Source: Kitasatospora sp. GP82
GTDB taxonomy: Bacteria; Actinomycetota; Actinomycetes; Streptomycetales; Streptomycetaceae
Reading direction: 5' to 3'
NCBI RefSeq assembly: GCF_029892105.1
Contig: NZ_JARZAJ010000032.1
Span: 1 to 64,000, forward strand
DNA: 64,000 bases
The notes below the pieces were generated by a model. The model saw only the letters and a list, made by a program, of their open reading frames with translations, did no database searches and was not told where the DNA came from. Shown here piece after piece: positions 26,682 to 35,205 of this stretch; the stretch's first letter is position 1; each line of letters starts with the position of its first letter. A program made the position numbers and the translations under genes.

Positions 26682-27067
26682 CGGGCTCTCATATCCGGGT
26701 CATAGACCGCCCGGGCCCATTCGCCCGGTGCATACTCCTCAGGGGTGGACAGCCGCGAACGCACGTACGGTTGCCCGCTCGGCCGGGACGAACCTGAGAG
26801 CCGCGTCACACTTCCTGGGTGTCCGCCGGACGCCCGGACGCGACGACGGTTGTCGACGGGACCGCCACCGTCGCCGCACCGGCTCGGCGGCAGCTCGCCC
26901 CGGCGGCCGAGGCTTGGACCCGCCGACCGTCGTGCCACCCGTCCTCCCTCCCGGCGATTGGTGAAGAGCCTATGCGCAGAGGGGAGTTGGGGACGCGCCG
27001 CAGTCGGATTCTCCCTCGATGAGGTGGCGGTGGCGGCCATGGCCCAGGCGCCGTAGACGGCCCCGAG
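26682..27067. other. Intergenic region without a supportable gene
   Basis: Open frames on both strands lack consistent third-position bias, ribosome sites and recognisable motifs. The left end should carry the esterase promoter. Confidence 0.4.
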
Positions 27068-27805
27068 TCAGGCCGCCGGCCGGTGCCGCGCGGTGAAGGC
27101 CGCCGCGTCCCAGTCGCCGCCGAGGGAGGGTGCGAGCGCCATCCGCGCGCGGGCCGCGAACGAGATGCACGCCCCGGTGGCCAAGTGCTCGGGGAGGGCA
27201 CCCAGGAGCGGGGCGCCGGCGGCAGTGGGGAGGTCGGCGAGGTTGCAGCGGGCGGCCAGATCCGGTCCGGCCGGCCAGGAGCCGACCACCACACCCAGGA
27301 GGTCGAGACCGCGGGCACGCAGGGCCTCGGCGGTCAGGGCGGTGGAGTTCAGGGTGCCGAGCCCGGCGGCCGCGACCAGCAGGACCTCCGTGCGCAGGCC
27401 GAGTCCGGCCGTCGCGAGCGCCATGTCGGCGAGCGTGTGGCCCGGTTCGTCGTACCGGACGAGCAGGCCGCCCGCGCCCTCGACGAGGACCAGGTCGTAC
27501 TGCTCGGCCAGGGCGGCCACGGCCTCGGCGACCTGCTCGGGCCCGACCGTGGCCAGCCCGGACCGCTGGGCGGCGGTGTCGGGGGCCAGCGGCTCGGGGT
27601 ACCGGGCCAGTTCGCTCGTACGGACCGGACCGGCCAGCCGCCGGACCTCGTCCACGTCTCCCGGCTCGTCCGGGCCGACACCGGTCTGGCCCGGCTTCAG
27701 GACGGCCACGCTGCGCCCGGCGGCTCGCGCCAGCGCCGCTACCGCCGCCGTGGTCACGGTCTTGCCGACCTCGGTGCCCGTGCCGGTGACGAAGAGGATG
27801 CTCAT
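27068..27805 (-). CDS. bioD: Dethiobiotin synthetase
   Basis: This 245-residue enzyme carboxylates 7,8-diaminopelargonate in an ATP-dependent ureido ring closure, the penultimate step of biotin synthesis. The P-loop is VTGTGTEVGKTV. LKPGQTG and VEGAGGLLVRYD are the substrate and magnesium-binding motifs of BioD. It is the last gene of the bioB-bioA-bioD operon, separated from bioA by 126 nt that contain a nested hairpin. Confidence 0.94.
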   Translation of the reverse strand: MSILFVTGTGTEVGKTVTTAAVAALARAAGRSVAVLKPGQTGVGPDEPGDVDEVRRLAGPVRTSELARYPEPLAPDTAAQRSGLATVGPEQVAEAVAALAEQYDLVLVEGAGGLLVRYDEPGHTLADMALATAGLGLRTEVLLVAAAGLGTLNSTALTAEALRARGLDLLGVVVGSWPAGPDLAARCNLADLPTAAGAPLLGALPEHLATGACISFAARARMALAPSLGGDWDAAAFTARHRPAA

Positions 27806-27863
27806 TGGGTCGCCTCGCTGCCTGCTCGACTATGTTTGTGATCTTGTGCATGTGGCCGGCCAG

Positions 27864-27916
27864 GCACTGTCCGGGGGCGCGAGGCTCTGTCTGCGCAGAG
27901 GCCTACCGGACAGTGC
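27864..27916 (-). other. Nested hairpin between bioA and bioD
   Basis: GCACTGTCCGG (27864-27874) pairs perfectly with CCGGACAGTGC (27906-27916). One mismatch further out the pairing continues (GCCA/TGGC). The loop itself contains CTCTG/CAGAG. It begins 12 nt after the bioA stop, and bioD starts about 60 nt beyond it. It could be an intercistronic stabiliser, a partial terminator or a processing site. Confidence 0.6.
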
Positions 27917-27931
27917 ATGGCTGACGTCGGT

Positions 27932-29251
27932 TCAGCCCGCCGCTGCCGCGGCGGTCACGGCGGTGCCGATCCGGGCCAGGTCCTCGTCGCCGGTGATGTA
28001 GGGCGGCATGGTGTAGATCAGGTCGCGGAAGGGGCGCAGCCAGACGCCCTCGCGGGCCGCCGCCTCGGTCGCGGCTCGCATGTCGACCGGGTGGTCCAGC
28101 TGCACCACGCCGATCGCGCCCAGCACCCGAACGTCCCGTACTCCCGGTGCATAGACCGCACCGGCCAGAGAGGCCCGCAGGCCCGTCTCGATCCGCTCGA
28201 CCTCGACCTGCCAGTCCTGGCGGAGCAGCAGGTCGATCGAGGCGCCCGCGACGGCGGCGGCCAGCGGGTTGCCCATGAAGGTCGGGCCGTGGGCGAGGAC
28301 GGGCATCTCGCCCCGGCTGATGCCGTCCGCGATCTCGCCGGTGCACAGGGTGGCGGCCATGGTCAGGTACCCGCCGGTGAGCGCCTTGCCCAGGCACATC
28401 ACATCGGGGGAGACCCCGGCGTGGTCGGCGGCGAACAGCGCGCCGGAGCGGCCGAAGCCGGTGGCGATCTCGTCGAAGACCAGCAACACGCCGTGCCGGT
28501 CGCACAGTTCGCGCAGCAGCCGCAGGTACTCGGGCGAGTGGAAGCGCATCCCGCCCGCGCCCTGCACCACCGGCTCCACGATCACGGCGGCGAGCTCGTC
28601 GGCGTGACGTTCGATCAGCGTGGCCAGTTCCTCCGCATACGCGGGGTCGAGCGGGGTGTCGAACCCGGCCGGAGGCTCGCTCGCGAAGAGCTGGTGTGGC
28701 AGTACCCCGCCCCACAGCCGGTGCATCCCGCCCTCGGGGTCGCAGACCGACATGGGGTGGAAGGTGTCGCCGTGGTAGCCGCCGCGCCAGGTGAGCAGCC
28801 GCCGCTTCCCGGGCCGCCCGATCGACTGCCAGTACTGGAGGCACATCTTCATCGCGACCTCGACGGACACCGAGCCCGAGTCGGCCAGGAAGACGTGTTG
28901 CAGCGGCTCGGGGGTGATCTCGACCAGCCGGGCGGCGAGCCGGACGGCGGGCTCGTGGGTGAGCCCGCCGAACATCACATGGCTCATCCGGCCCAGCTGC
29001 TCGCGGACGGCCTCGTCCAGCTCGGGGTGGCCGTAGCCGTGGATGGCAGCCCACCAGGAGGACATACCGTCGATCAGTTCACGCTGCCCGGCCACCGGTT
29101 CGGCGAGCCGCAGCCGTACCCCGGACGCGGACTCGACCACGTACGGGGTCGCGGTGCCCGGCATCGGCGCGTACGGGTGCCAGACGTGCGCCCGGTCCAG
29201 CGCGAGGAGGGTTTCCGGCGGGAGCGGGCTGCCGGAGGAGAGCTGTGCCAT
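27932..29251 (-). CDS. bioA: Adenosylmethionine-8-amino-7-oxononanoate aminotransferase
   Basis: This 439-residue class III PLP aminotransferase converts KAPA to diaminopelargonate using S-adenosylmethionine. Supporting motifs are WHPYAPMPG at the N-terminus, SWWAAIHGYGHPELD, VFLADSGSVSVEVAMKM, LLVFDEIATGFGRSG, and the PLP lysine in MCLGKALTGGYL. It is 11 nt downstream of bioB. GAGG lies about 10 nt before the ATG. Confidence 0.95.
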   Translation of the reverse strand: MAQLSSGSPLPPETLLALDRAHVWHPYAPMPGTATPYVVESASGVRLRLAEPVAGQRELIDGMSSWWAAIHGYGHPELDEAVREQLGRMSHVMFGGLTHEPAVRLAARLVEITPEPLQHVFLADSGSVSVEVAMKMCLQYWQSIGRPGKRRLLTWRGGYHGDTFHPMSVCDPEGGMHRLWGGVLPHQLFASEPPAGFDTPLDPAYAEELATLIERHADELAAVIVEPVVQGAGGMRFHSPEYLRLLRELCDRHGVLLVFDEIATGFGRSGALFAADHAGVSPDVMCLGKALTGGYLTMAATLCTGEIADGISRGEMPVLAHGPTFMGNPLAAAVAGASIDLLLRQDWQVEVERIETGLRASLAGAVYAPGVRDVRVLGAIGVVQLDHPVDMRAATEAAAREGVWLRPFRDLIYTMPPYITGDEDLARIGTAVTAAAAAG

Positions 29252-29262
29252 GTGCGGGATCC

Positions 29263-30423
29263 TCAGGCGTTCGGCGCCAGTTCGGTACCGGCACCGCGGC
29301 GCCGCACCCGCACCAGCTCGTTACGGGACTCCTCCTCCTCGGCGGCGGGGGTCTCGCCGCACGGTCCGCAGCCGCCGCCCGAGCCGCAGGAGCCGCCCGA
29401 GCCACCGGTCGCGACGTCCGAGCGGTGCCGAGGCAGCGTCATCTCGTCCGCGCCCTCGATCTCGAATCCGGCGTCCTTGATCATGTCGAGGTCGGCCTGC
29501 CCGGCCTGGCCCTCACTGGTCAGGTAGTCGCCGAGGAAGATCGAGTTGGCGATGTGCAGGCCGAGCGGCTGCATCGAGCGCAGGTGCACCTCGCGGCCAC
29601 CGGCGATCCGGACCTCGACGTCCGGGCAGACGAAGCGGACCATGGCCAGGATGCGCAGGCACCGCTGCGGGGTGAGGTTCCACTCCTTGGCCAGCGGGGT
29701 GCCCTCGAAGGGGATCAGGAAGTTGACCGGAACCGAGTCCGAGCCCAGCTCACGCAGTGCGAAGACCACGTCCACCAGGTCCTCGTCGCTCTCGCCCATG
29801 CCCGCGATCAGGCCGGAGCAGGCGGAGAGACCGGCGCCGTGCGCCTTGGTGACGGTGTCCACCCGGTCGGCGTAGGTGTGGGTGGTGGCGATGTCGCCGT
29901 AGGTGCTCTCGGAGGTGTTGAGGTTGTGGTTGTAGGCGTCGGCACCGGCCGCGCGCAGCCGCTCGGCCTGGTTGTCGGAGAGCAGGCCGAGGCAGGCGCA
30001 GATCTCGACGTTCTCGTGGGCGTCCTTGATGGCGGAGATGGTGTCGGCGACCCGGTCGATGTCACGGTCCGTCGGGCCGCGCCCGCTGGCCACCAGGCAG
30101 ACGCGCTTGGCGCCACCGGCCAGCCCGGCGGCGGCGGCCTCGGCGGCCTGCTCCGGCTTCAGCCAGGTGTACTTGAGGATCTCGGCCTTGGAGCCCAGCC
30201 GCTGCGAGCAGTAGGAACAGTCCTCGGGGCAGAGTCCGCTCTTCAGGTTCACCAGGTAGTTGAGTTTGACCCGGCGTCCGAACCACTGACGGCGCACCCG
30301 ACCGGCGGCTGCGACAACGTCCAGCAACTCGTCGTCGGTGGTGGCGAGAACGGCGAGCGCCTCCTCGCGGGTCGGGAGTTCCCGGCGCAGGCCCTTGGCG
30401 GTGAGCGTGTCGAGCAGATCCAT
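29263..30423 (-). CDS. bioB: Biotin synthase
   Basis: This 386-residue radical-SAM enzyme inserts sulfur into dethiobiotin. The radical-SAM cluster cysteines are in GLCPEDCSYCSQ (CxxxCxxC). The second-cluster region, including NHNLNTSE and the conserved arginine in VRIAGGRE, is present. The C-terminus carries an unusual glycine/cysteine-rich tail (GGSGGSCGSGGGCGPCG) beyond the catalytic domain. ATG 30423 starts the conserved MDLLDTLTAKGL. It is the first gene of the operon. No bioF lies upstream. Confidence 0.96.
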   Translation of the reverse strand: MDLLDTLTAKGLRRELPTREEALAVLATTDDELLDVVAAAGRVRRQWFGRRVKLNYLVNLKSGLCPEDCSYCSQRLGSKAEILKYTWLKPEQAAEAAAAGLAGGAKRVCLVASGRGPTDRDIDRVADTISAIKDAHENVEICACLGLLSDNQAERLRAAGADAYNHNLNTSESTYGDIATTHTYADRVDTVTKAHGAGLSACSGLIAGMGESDEDLVDVVFALRELGSDSVPVNFLIPFEGTPLAKEWNLTPQRCLRILAMVRFVCPDVEVRIAGGREVHLRSMQPLGLHIANSIFLGDYLTSEGQAGQADLDMIKDAGFEIEGADEMTLPRHRSDVATGGSGGSCGSGGGCGPCGETPAAEEEESRNELVRVRRRGAGTELAPNA

Positions 30424-30514
30424 GTCCTTGATCCTGCCCGGACAGCCGGGGCTCGCGCTAGAGAGAACCCACCAAGATGCCCCCCATGATGGTGTGCGAG
30501 TTGTCACAGTGCCG

Positions 30515-30537
30515 GTGATCTTCGATCACTCTCGAAG
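30515..30537. promoter_or_regulatory. Overlapping palindromes between bioB and the divergent gene
   Basis: GTGATC-TTC-GATCAC (30515-30529) overlaps CTTCGA-N6-TCGAAG (30520-30537). Both lie in the shared promoter region of bioB and the plus-strand gene at 30588 and could bind a dimeric regulator. They do not resemble a BirA site I know. Confidence 0.45.
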
Positions 30538-30574
30538 TGGGCAGGTGGTTCAGGTGTTCGGTGGCCCGTCTGCT

Positions 30575-30580
30575 TAGAAT
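30575..30580 (+). promoter_or_regulatory. Minus-10 element TAGAAT of a probable leaderless transcript
   Basis: TAGAAT (TAnnnT) ends 7 nt before the ATG at 30588. No Shine-Dalgarno sequence is present, so transcription probably begins at or next to the start codon. The minus-35 region is weak. Confidence 0.5.
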
Positions 30581-30587
30581 CTCCGCC

Positions 30588-31424
30588 ATGACCACGCAGG
30601 GGGAGCGCGACCCGCGCCCGGTAGGCCAGCAGGACGGTAAGCCCGCCCACACCCATCGGGGAGGGGGACGCCGGCCGGTTCTGGTGTGGTGCGCGCTGGC
30701 GGTGGTCGCGGCCACCGGCGCAGGCTGGATCGCCACCAGTTCGAGCAAGGGCGACCTCATACCCGGCCTGGGCCGGACCAGTTCGGATACAAACAAGCCC
30801 GTACCGGCAGGTGGTGCGGCCTCGGGCGATCCGCTGACGGAGGCCCAGCTCTTCACCGCCGAGCACTACTTCCCGGCGCAGAAGGGCATCGAGCAGGAGG
30901 GCTACAAGGCCCGCCGTACCGCCGGGAAGCAGGGCGACAACTGCGGCGAGAGGCTCCAGGACCCGGGCCACGACGTGCTGCGCGACGCCGGCTGCCAGGG
31001 CTATCTCGCGGTCGCCTTCGGCCAGGCCGACCAGCCGGTGGCCACCAGCGTGACGGTGCTCCGTTTCGCTGACGAGGCGTCCGCCCGCAAGGCCTTGCAG
31101 GCGCTCAAGGACGACCCGGGCGCGATCTCCTTCCTCACACCGGAGACCGCGACCGCCCCTGCCACCCCCGCGCCCACGCAGTCGCCCGGGGCGCCGAGCC
31201 CGCAGGCCCCGGCCTCGCAGCCGGCCACCCAGCAGACGCCGACCCAGTCGAGCGGGGCCAAGCCGCTGACCGACAGCCAGGTGGAGGCGGTCGGCCACTA
31301 CCTGACCGTCACCACCTCCCGCTACGCCGACCTCCGCGCCTCGGGCCCCACCTCCGACGCGGTCCTGGACCGGGCCACCCGGGCCGTCTCCTTCACGGCC
31401 GGGTCGGCCTTCCTCTGGATGTAG
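30588..31424 (+). CDS. Membrane-anchored extracytoplasmic protein of unknown function
   Basis: This 278-residue protein has a short basic cytoplasmic N-terminus, one membrane segment (about residues 31-49, VLVWCALAVVAATGAGWIA), then an external domain with two cysteines. A proline/alanine/threonine-rich linker (about residues 187-225) separates it from a short C-terminal helix-strand part ending AGSAFLWM. The overall design is common among Streptomyces envelope proteins, but I recognise no family. It is divergent from bioB and probably translated from a leaderless mRNA. Confidence 0.8.
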   Translation: MTTQGERDPRPVGQQDGKPAHTHRGGGRRPVLVWCALAVVAATGAGWIATSSSKGDLIPGLGRTSSDTNKPVPAGGAASGDPLTEAQLFTAEHYFPAQKGIEQEGYKARRTAGKQGDNCGERLQDPGHDVLRDAGCQGYLAVAFGQADQPVATSVTVLRFADEASARKALQALKDDPGAISFLTPETATAPATPAPTQSPGAPSPQAPASQPATQQTPTQSSGAKPLTDSQVEAVGHYLTVTTSRYADLRASGPTSDAVLDRATRAVSFTAGSAFLWM

Positions 31425-31468
31425 CCGCGCGCCGATTCCTGGGTGCTCGGCCGGCCGTGCAGTGCTTT

Positions 31469-31558
31469 CAGGGGCGCGGGGCGCTGTCGGATCAACTGCG
31501 TGCGCGGGTAACCATGCACCTCCGTAGAGGTTCTCTCGCTCAGTTCCCCGCGCCCCTG
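31469..31558. terminator. Long inverted repeat of the Streptomyces GGGGCGCGGGG type
   Basis: CAGGGGCGCGGGG (31469-31481) is perfectly complementary to CCCCGCGCCCCTG (31546-31558), with a 64-nt spacer. Very similar elements recur in many Streptomyces genomes. It sits between convergent genes and probably terminates both. Confidence 0.75.
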
Positions 31559-31593
31559 AGGGCACACGCCTGCCGTCCGCGGAACGCCTTCGC

Positions 31594-34104
31594 TCAGCCG
31601 CCGAGGCGGTCCACCGCCGTCACCCGCAGCACCGCCCGGCCCTCCTCGTCCGAGCCGAACAGGTCGACCTCCGCGCTGATGCCCCAGTCGTGGTCGTCGT
31701 TCGGGTCGTCGAAGATCTGCCGCACCCGCCAGGCGGAGTCGTCCTCCTCGATCAGCAGCATCCTGGGGCCGCGTGCGTCGGGGCCGGTACCGAGGTCGTC
31801 GTACTCCTCCCAGTAGCCGTCCAGCGCGTCCGCCCAGCGGTCGGCGTCCCAGCCGTACTCGCCGTCCAGCTGGCCGAGCTCCTCGTAGTGCTCCAGCGCG
31901 CAGAGCTCCACCCGGCGGAACATCTCGTTGCGCACCAGCACCCTGAAGGCGCGGGCGTTGGCGGTGACGGGTGCGGGCTTGTCGTCCAGGCGGACCTCGG
32001 CCGTCTCCGGCTCGGTCGGGTTGGCCAGCTGCTCCCACTCGTCCAGCAGGCTGGAGTCGACCTGGCGGACCAGTTCGCCGAGCCAGGCGATGACGTCCTT
32101 GAGGTCGTCGGTCTTGATGTCCTCGGGGACGGTCTGCTCCAGCGCCTTGAAGGCCCCGGCCAGGTAGCGCAGCACGATGCCCTCGGTGCGGGCCAGCTCG
32201 TAGTGGCCGACGTAGTCGGTGAAGGTCATCGCCCGCTCGTACAGGTCGCGGACCACCGCCTTGGGCCGCAGCGGGTGGTCGCCGATCCAGGGGTGTGCAC
32301 GACGGTAGACGTCGTACGCGTGGTCGAGGAGCTCTTCGAGCGGCTTGGGGTAGGTGATCTCCTGGAGCCGCTCCATCCGCTCCTCGTACTCGACACCGTC
32401 CCGCTTCATCTCGCCGATCGCCTCGCCGCGCGCCTTGTTCTCCTGGGAGGCGAGGATCTGGCGCGGGTCGTCGAGGGTGGCCTCGACCACCGAGACCACG
32501 TCCATCGCGTAGCTCGGCGAGGTCGGGTCGAGCAGTTCGAAGGCGGCCAGGGCGAAGGTGGAGAGCGGCTGGTTGAGGGCGAAGTTCTCCTGGAGGTCGA
32601 CGGTGAGGCGGACGATCCGGCCCTCGGCGTCGGTCTCGGGCAGCCGCTCGACCACGCCGCCGTCCAGCAGCGAGCGGAAGATGGCGATGGTGCTGCGGAT
32701 GTGGCGGCGCTGGGCGGCGCGGTCCTCGTGGTTGTCGGTGAGCAGCTTGCGCATCGCCTCGAAGGCGTTGCCGGGACGGCCGATCACCGAGAGCAGCATG
32801 GCGTGGCTGACCTTGAAGCGGGAGACCAGCGGCTCGGGGTCGGCGGCGATCAGGCGCTCGAAGGTCTCCTCGCTCCAGCCGACGAAACCTTCCGGTGCCT
32901 TCTTGCGCACCACCTTGCGGCGCTTCTTGGGGTCGTCCCCGGCCTTGGCGAGCAGCTTCTCGTTCTCCACCACGTGCTCGGGCGCCTGGGCGACGACCTG
33001 GCCGACGGTGTCGAACCCGGCCCGGCCCGCACGCCCGGCGATCTGGTGGAACTCCCGGGCGCGTAGGGTGCGCACCCGCTGGCCGTCGTACTTGGAGAGC
33101 GCGGTGAACAGCACGGTGCGGATCGGCACGTTGACGCCGACGCCGAGGGTGTCGGTACCGCAGATGACCTTCAGCAGACCGGCCTGGGCGAGGCGTTCGA
33201 CCAGGCGGCGGTACTTGGGCAGCATGCCCGCGTGGTGGACGCCGATACCGTGCCGGACGTAACGCGACAGGTTGCGGCCGAACTTGGTGGTGAAGCGGAA
33301 GTTGCCGATCAGGTCGGCGATGGCGTCCTTCTCCGCCTTCGAGCACATGTTGATGCTCATCAGCGACTGCGCCCGCTCCACCGCTTCCTTCTGGGTGAAG
33401 TGCACGACGTAGACCGGCGCCTGACCGGTCTTCAGCAACTCCTCCAGGGTGTCGTGCATGGTGGTGCGGCGGTACTCGTAGAACAGCGGCACGGGGCGGG
33501 TCGCGGAGCGGACCACGGTGGTCGGCCTGCCGGTGCGCCGGGTGAGGTCCTCCTCGAAGCGGCGGACGTCGCCGAGCGTCGCGGACATCAGCAGGAACTG
33601 CACCTGCGGGAGTTCGAGGATCGGGACCTGCCAGGCCCAGCCACGGTCCGGCTCGGCGTAGAAGTGGAACTCGTCCATCACGACCTGGCCGACGTCGGCC
33701 CGCTCGCCGTCGCGCAGCGCGATCTGCGCCAGCACCTCGGCGGTGCAGCAGATGATCGGCGCGGTCGGGTTGACGCTGGCGTCGCCGGTCATCATGCCGA
33801 CCTGCTCGGTGCCGAACATCTTCACCAGGTCGAAGAACTTCTCCGAGACCAGGGCCTTGATCGGCGCGGTGTAGAAGGTCCGCTTGCCCTCGGCCAGCGC
33901 GGCGAAGTGCGCACCCGCCGCGACCAGGCTCTTCCCGGAGCCGGTGGGGGTCGCCAGGATCACGTTGTTCCCGGAGACGAGCTCGATCAGCGCTTCCTCC
34001 TGGGCAGGGTAGAGGGTGATGCCCCGCTCCTGCGCCCACTCGGCGAAGGTCTCGTACAGCGCATCGGGGGTGGCAGGGCTCGGCATCAGGTCCAGGAGGG
34101 TCAC
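31594..34104 (-). CDS. DEAD/DEAH-box RNA helicase with DUF3516
   Basis: This 836-residue superfamily 2 helicase has the Walker A motif ATPTGSGKS, motif II DEFH, motif III LMSATL and motif VI HQIAGRAGRAG. The long C-terminal region with the acidic end (LIEEDDSAW, DLFGSDEEG) is the DUF3516 extension of actinobacterial Ski2-like helicases. A role in RNA unwinding or turnover is likely. GTG 34104 (MTLLDLMPSP) is preferred. The longer TTG form at 34140 has no ribosome site. Downstream is the long inverted repeat. Confidence 0.9.
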   Translation of the reverse strand: MTLLDLMPSPATPDALYETFAEWAQERGITLYPAQEEALIELVSGNNVILATPTGSGKSLVAAGAHFAALAEGKRTFYTAPIKALVSEKFFDLVKMFGTEQVGMMTGDASVNPTAPIICCTAEVLAQIALRDGERADVGQVVMDEFHFYAEPDRGWAWQVPILELPQVQFLLMSATLGDVRRFEEDLTRRTGRPTTVVRSATRPVPLFYEYRRTTMHDTLEELLKTGQAPVYVVHFTQKEAVERAQSLMSINMCSKAEKDAIADLIGNFRFTTKFGRNLSRYVRHGIGVHHAGMLPKYRRLVERLAQAGLLKVICGTDTLGVGVNVPIRTVLFTALSKYDGQRVRTLRAREFHQIAGRAGRAGFDTVGQVVAQAPEHVVENEKLLAKAGDDPKKRRKVVRKKAPEGFVGWSEETFERLIAADPEPLVSRFKVSHAMLLSVIGRPGNAFEAMRKLLTDNHEDRAAQRRHIRSTIAIFRSLLDGGVVERLPETDAEGRIVRLTVDLQENFALNQPLSTFALAAFELLDPTSPSYAMDVVSVVEATLDDPRQILASQENKARGEAIGEMKRDGVEYEERMERLQEITYPKPLEELLDHAYDVYRRAHPWIGDHPLRPKAVVRDLYERAMTFTDYVGHYELARTEGIVLRYLAGAFKALEQTVPEDIKTDDLKDVIAWLGELVRQVDSSLLDEWEQLANPTEPETAEVRLDDKPAPVTANARAFRVLVRNEMFRRVELCALEHYEELGQLDGEYGWDADRWADALDGYWEEYDDLGTGPDARGPRMLLIEEDDSAWRVRQIFDDPNDDHDWGISAEVDLFGSDEEGRAVLRVTAVDRLGG

Positions 34105-34218
34105 GCCGCTATCTTGCCTGTTCCGGATGACCTCGGGCAAAGGCCGCTGCCCGGCACCGGGGGCCGGGCCGGCCCGGACGGCGCCGGACCGGGTCCCTCG
34201 ATCGAATTGTGATGTTTA

Positions 34219-34300
34219 TCGGAAATGAATTCCGATTCGGTGGTGCGGTGCAACGAAAAGAACCGCCGACGTTACAGCGTGGCACTGTAAAAGGTGCCAC
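34219..34300 (+). promoter_or_regulatory. Cluster of three inverted repeats upstream of the pyrimidine catabolic operon
   Basis: TCGGAA-N5-TTCCGA (34219-34235), TTACAG-N7-CTGTAA (34272-34290) and GTGGCAC-N8-GTGCCAC (34279-34300) lie in the AT-richer 200 bp before the operon. The last two overlap. They are good candidates for operators or an mRNA switch controlling 34352 onward. Confidence 0.5.
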
Positions 34301-34351
34301 CGAAGTCCTAATCTCAGCGGTCTACAGCGCCTTCCCCGAAGGAGAAGACCG

Positions 34352-35194
34352 ATGAGCCGAGTCGTTCGAGCAGCTCTCTTCCAGGCCTCCTGGACGGGAG
34401 ATCCGGAAACGATGATCGCGGCCCACGAGAAAGCGACCCGGGACGCGGCGGCGCAGGGCGCCAAGATCATCGGATTCCAGGAGGTCTTCAACGCCCCGTA
34501 CTTCTGCCAGGTACAGGAAGCCGAGCACTACCGCTGGGCCGAGCCCGTCCCCGACGGGCCGACCGTGCGCCGGATGCAGGAGCTGGCGCGCGAGCTGGGG
34601 ATCGTGATCGTGGTCCCGGTGTACGAGGTCGAGCAGTCCGGTTTCTACTACAACACCGCCGCCGTGATCGACGCCGACGGCTCCTACCTCGGCAAGTACC
34701 GCAAGCACCACATTCCGCAGGTGAAGGGATTCTGGGAGAAGTACTACTTCAAGCCCGGAAACCTCGGCTGGCCGGTCTTCGACACCGCCGTCGGCAAGGT
34801 CGGCGTCTACATCTGCTACGACCGCCACTTCCCCGAGGGCTGGCGGGCCCTGGGCCTGGGCGGCGCCGAGATCGTCTACAACCCCTCGGCGACCAGCCGG
34901 AGCCTGTCCTCCTACCTCTGGCAGCTGGAACAGCCCGCCGCCGCCGTCGCCAACGAGTACTTCATCGCCGCGATCAACCGGGTCGGCGTGGAGGAGTACG
35001 GCGACAACGACTTCTACGGCACCTCGTACTTCGTCGACCCGCGCGGCCGGTTCGTCGGCGAGGTCGCCTCCGACAAGGACGAGGAACTCCTCGTCCGCGA
35101 TCTCGACCTCGATGTGATCGAAGAGGTCCGCCAGCAGTGGGCCTTCTACCGCGACCGCCGCCCCGAGGCCTACGGCCCGCTCACCGAAGCCTGA
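34352..35194 (+). CDS. Nitrilase-superfamily N-carbamoyl hydrolase (beta-ureidopropionase-like)
   Basis: The 280-residue protein has the nitrilase triad: glutamate in IIGFQEVFNAPYF, lysine in KYRKHHIPQ, and cysteine in VYICYDRHFPEGWR. The sequence fits the beta-ureidopropionase / N-carbamoyl-amino-acid amidase group, which hydrolyses N-carbamoyl-beta-alanine in reductive pyrimidine breakdown. N-carbamoylputrescine amidase is an alternative. The next gene, a dihydropyrimidinase, makes the pyrimidine role more likely. AAGGAG lies 8 nt before the ATG. First gene of a four-gene operon. Confidence 0.87.
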   Translation: MSRVVRAALFQASWTGDPETMIAAHEKATRDAAAQGAKIIGFQEVFNAPYFCQVQEAEHYRWAEPVPDGPTVRRMQELARELGIVIVVPVYEVEQSGFYYNTAAVIDADGSYLGKYRKHHIPQVKGFWEKYYFKPGNLGWPVFDTAVGKVGVYICYDRHFPEGWRALGLGGAEIVYNPSATSRSLSSYLWQLEQPAAAVANEYFIAAINRVGVEEYGDNDFYGTSYFVDPRGRFVGEVASDKDEELLVRDLDLDVIEEVRQQWAFYRDRRPEAYGPLTEA

Positions 35195-35205
35195 GGAGGC
35201 CGATC

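Noticed and set aside
26745..27056. 103-residue plus-strand frame before bioD
   Set aside because: Proline/arginine-rich without motifs, and competing frames on both strands are equally plausible.
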